Shown piece by piece: positions 6,810 to 8,461 of a stretch of 8,461 nt of DNA. The translations under genes and the position numbers were made by a program. The notes under the pieces are model-generated. The model was not told the origin of the DNA. It was given only the letters and a program-made list of their open reading frames with translations, and did no database searches. The stretch comes from Rhodobacter sp. (lineage in GTDB: Bacteria; Pseudomonadota; Alphaproteobacteria; Rhodobacterales; Rhodobacteraceae). The number at the start of each line of letters is the position of its first letter. The first letter of the stretch is position 1. The stretch covers positions 1-8,461 of the forward strand of contig DPZQ01000198.1 of the NCBI GenBank assembly GCA_003536295.1, in the 5' to 3' direction.

Positions 6810-7285
6810 AGCGCAACCAACAGCGCCGAGGCTTGCGCCGCGATACCCTCTTTTCGGCCAGTAAAGCCCAAGCCCTCGGACGTGGTCGCCTTGACCGAGA
6901 CCTGATCAACCCCCAGTATCAAAATTTGCGCTAAACGGGTGCGCATTGTCAGTTGGTGCAAGGCTATTTTAGGGGCCTCGCAAATTAAAGTCACATCTAT
7001 ATTGCTGATTTTAAAGCCCATCTCGGTTACAGATGCCCCCGCATGACGCAAAAAAATATCCGACGCCACCCCACGCCACTGTGGATCAGAGGGGGGGAAA
7101 TGGGTGCCAATATCGCCCAAAGCCAATGCCCCATAAAGTGCATCAGTCAGCGCGTGCATACCCACATCCGCATCGGAATGGCCCAGCAGACCTTGCGAAA
7201 ACGGCAATTTCACCCCGCATAAAAAAAGGTGGTCTCCTGGACAAAAAGCATGCACATCATAGCCGTTTCCGATGCGTATTGTCAT
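6806..7285 (-). CDS. ispF: 2-C-methyl-D-erythritol 2,4-cyclodiphosphate synthase
   Basis: Fifth enzyme of the MEP isoprenoid pathway: it cyclises 4-diphosphocytidyl-methylerythritol 2-phosphate to the 2,4-cyclodiphosphate with loss of CMP. The 159-residue length is typical. Metal ligands D10 and H12 lie in GNGYDVHAF (6-14) and H44 follows GLLGHSDADVG (32-42). The region GDIGTHFPPSDP (57-68) and the C-terminal ATTSEGLGFTGR (133-144), which contacts the cytidine phosphate, are intact. The ATG at 7285 overlaps the ispD stop as ATGA. In many alphaproteobacteria ispD and ispF form one bifunctional gene; here they are two reading frames that touch. Likely co-transcribed with ispD, pgpA and cinA. 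Confidence 0.97.
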   Translation of the reverse strand: MTIRIGNGYDVHAFCPGDHLFLCGVKLPFSQGLLGHSDADVGMHALTDALYGALALGDIGTHFPPSDPQWRGVASDIFLRHAGASVTEMGFKISNIDVTLICEAPKIALHQLTMRTRLAQILILGVDQVSVKATTSEGLGFTGRKEGIAAQASALLVAL

Positions 7286-7944
7286 GATTTATATCCGTTC
7301 AAAATGGTTAAGGCTCGGGCAAAGTCGTTGGGTTCGGTGATTTTAATATTATTATGCTCGCCTTCGATGATTTTTACCGCCACACCGGCTCGACGCGCCA
7401 CTTCGACATCATCTGCGGCAGGCGTGCTAAGCTGTGCGTAGGCAGAAAGGATTACCTCAAAATCAAAGGCTTGCGGAGTTTGTGCTAAATACAACCCATC
7501 ACGTGGGGTCGCCTCTAGCACGAAGCCCGAGCCCCCACGCCACAAAGCGTCTGTGACGCGCAGGGCGGGCGCTGCGGCTAGATTGGTTTTAAGGGCCACG
7601 CACAAAGCGTCAATCAAGGCGCTTGTGACAAAGGGGCGCGCGCCGTCATGGATCAATACAACCTTAACGCCCAAACCCTGCAAGGCCCCAAGACCTGCCT
7701 GCACCGAGGCGCTGCGTGTCTCTCCCCCATGCACCACCAAAAGCCCCTTTTGCAAATTTTGAACGAAAATGTGATCATCTGGATGCGTGACCACAACAAA
7801 AGGGCCAAGTGCTGGGTGCTCTGAAAAAGCCTGAAGTGTGCGTTCTAATACCGTGCATCCGCCTAGCATTTGCCATTGTTTTGGCACAGGACCTTTGGCC
7901 CGCGTGCCGCGCCCAGCGGCCAGAATGATGACGGCTGTGCTCAT
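7282..7944 (-). CDS. ispD: 2-C-methyl-D-erythritol 4-phosphate cytidylyltransferase
   Basis: Third step of the MEP pathway: it couples methylerythritol 4-phosphate to CTP, giving 4-diphosphocytidyl-methylerythritol and PPi. The 220-residue product has the nucleotidyltransferase P-loop-like motif LAAGRGTRA (8-16) with R15 and K22 (in PKQW) matching catalytic E. coli R20 and K27. Further motifs are IHDGARPFV (98-106), R148 in ATPRDG, TPQAF (156-160), DDVEVARRAG (178-187) and K201 in NIKITEPNDF. The ATG at 7944 is chosen because AAGGG (7955-7951) lies 6 bases upstream; seven more in-frame codons to 7965 would include the ribosome binding site itself. It is the first gene of a leftward four-gene cluster and is divergent from dusB. 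Confidence 0.97.
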   Translation of the reverse strand: MSTAVIILAAGRGTRAKGPVPKQWQMLGGCTVLERTLQAFSEHPALGPFVVVTHPDDHIFVQNLQKGLLVVHGGETRSASVQAGLGALQGLGVKVVLIHDGARPFVTSALIDALCVALKTNLAAAPALRVTDALWRGGSGFVLEATPRDGLYLAQTPQAFDFEVILSAYAQLSTPAADDVEVARRAGVAVKIIEGEHNNIKITEPNDFARALTILNGYKS

Positions 7945-7966
7945 ATCATGCCCTTCTTTCGGCACT

Positions 7967-7993
7967 TTTATAAGAAAGCGGCTCTTAAGGCAA
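7967..7993 (-). promoter_or_regulatory. Weak candidate sigma70-type promoter for ispD-ispF-pgpA-cinA
   Basis: On the minus strand TTGCCT (7993-7988) and TATAAA (7972-7967) resemble -35 and -10 boxes, about 23 bases before the ispD start. The 15-base spacer is shorter than ideal and the implied leader is very short. A 7-bp inverted repeat, AAAGCGG (7975-7981) and CCGCTTT (7997-8003), overlaps it and could be an operator or a leader hairpin. Confidence 0.25.
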
Positions 7994-8048
7994 TTCCCGC
8001 TTTGCAGATGGGGTACAGTTTTAAAACGCGATATTTTTGCGAGTATTT

Positions 8049-8067
8049 ATGCCTAAATTTTAAGCAT
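8049..8067. promoter_or_regulatory. Operator-like 19-bp dyad upstream of dusB
   Basis: ATGCCTAAATTTTAAGCAT is a palindrome around a central T with one mismatched pair out of nine. It lies 65 bases before the dusB start in the divergent ispD-dusB gap. The spacing TGC-N11-GCA equals that of the outer part of enteric NtrC sites (TGCAC-N7-GTGCA), but the inner AC/GT bases are missing, so regulator identity is open. A second, weaker inverted repeat uses the same ATGCCT with AGGCAT at 8080-8085. Confidence 0.4.
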
Positions 8068-8131
8068 TGTATATTTTTGAGGCATTTTTACGCGTATCTC
8101 TATGTTCAAGTCCCCAATTTAACGCTAGAAA

Positions 8132-8461
8132 ATGAGTATGACATCGCAAGGCACACTCACAACATCTGCCCCTCTTGGTTTAAGAAACGGTGTTTTTCTG
8201 GCCCCTTTGGCTGGCATTACGGATTTACCATTTCGCAGATTGGTGTCGCGCTTTGGGGCAGGCCTGGTCGTCTCCGAGATGGTCGCCTCGCAAGAGGTGG
8301 TGCAAGCCCGCCCTTTGGCGCGTGCGCGGGCCGAGCTTGGCTTTGGGCAAGGGGCTACATCTGTACAGCTTGCAGGGCGCGAAGCCTATTGGATGGCCGA
8401 AGCCGCACGGTACGTCGAAGCGCATGGGGCTCAGATCATAGATATTAATATGGGATGTCCT
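8132..8461 (+). CDS. dusB: tRNA-dihydrouridine synthase DusB/NifR3, 5' part only
   Basis: The first 110 codons of a flavin-dependent tRNA-dihydrouridine synthase, which reduces uridines in the D loop of tRNAs. After a variable start the frame reads NGVFLAPLAGITDLPFRRL (20-38), the FMN-binding N-terminus of the Dus barrel. It continues with VSEMVASQE, SVQLAGRE and, at the edge, DINMGCP, whose cysteine (C109) is the family's catalytic acid. The frame is open to the last base of the window. The ATG at 8132 is taken as start; an ATG at 8138 is in frame and neither has a clear ribosome binding site. In Rhodobacter and other alphaproteobacteria this gene (nifR3) heads the ntrBC operon, so ntrB is expected just beyond the window; that is inference. 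Confidence 0.93.
   Translation, partial: MSMTSQGTLTTSAPLGLRNGVFLAPLAGITDLPFRRLVSRFGAGLVVSEMVASQEVVQARPLARARAELGFGQGATSVQLAGREAYWMAEAARYVEAHGAQIIDINMGCP

Noticed and set aside
7870..8448. 192-codon plus-strand ORF spanning ispD, the intergenic gap and dusB
   Set aside because: It crosses a divergent promoter region and overlaps dusB in another frame; the dusB frame carries the family motifs, this one none.

Overview
The window reads as ordinary core genome of an alphaproteobacterium, most likely a marine Rhodobacterales (Roseobacter-type) species. That placement is an inference from three things: the gene order around ispD-ispF and nifR3/dusB, a ubiquinone-linked Coq10-type START protein, and a non-pyrrolysine MttB-family methyltransferase. 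Nine genes are well supported, eight complete and one cut by the right edge. I see no rRNA, tRNA, CRISPR, insertion sequence or phage gene.

Layout. Positions 165-1709 (+) encode an MttB-family corrinoid-type methyltransferase, followed by a good intrinsic terminator. A 628-base gap (1710-2337) follows; it holds the terminator, a hairpin, one doubtful 61-codon ORF on the + strand and a possible coding relic on the - strand. lipA (lipoyl synthase) lies at 2338-3294 (+). It converges on hpt (hypoxanthine phosphoribosyltransferase, 3462-3998, -) across a 167-base gap that contains a perfect 18-base palindrome. hpt diverges from a Coq10/RatA-type START protein gene (4066-4533, +), whose 3' end overlaps by 19 bases the end of amt (ammonium transporter, 4515-5693, -).

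The right-hand part is a tightly packed leftward cluster, ispD > ispF > pgpA > cinA (7944 down to 5851), with each start codon overlapping the previous stop. It makes two MEP-pathway enzymes, a phosphatidylglycerophosphate phosphatase and a stand-alone PncC-type amidase. amt lies downstream on the same strand after a 157-base gap. Divergent from ispD, the first 110 codons of dusB/nifR3 run off the right edge. In related bacteria this gene heads the ntrBC nitrogen-regulation operon, so amt sits close to a likely nitrogen-control locus.

No clearly new system is visible. The observations most worth checking are two ATGC...GCAT dyads, one upstream of dusB and one upstream of amt; the split ispD/ispF pair with a 4-base overlap, in a lineage where these are often fused; the orphan MttB homologue; the convergent coq10/amt overlap; and the palindrome between lipA and hpt.
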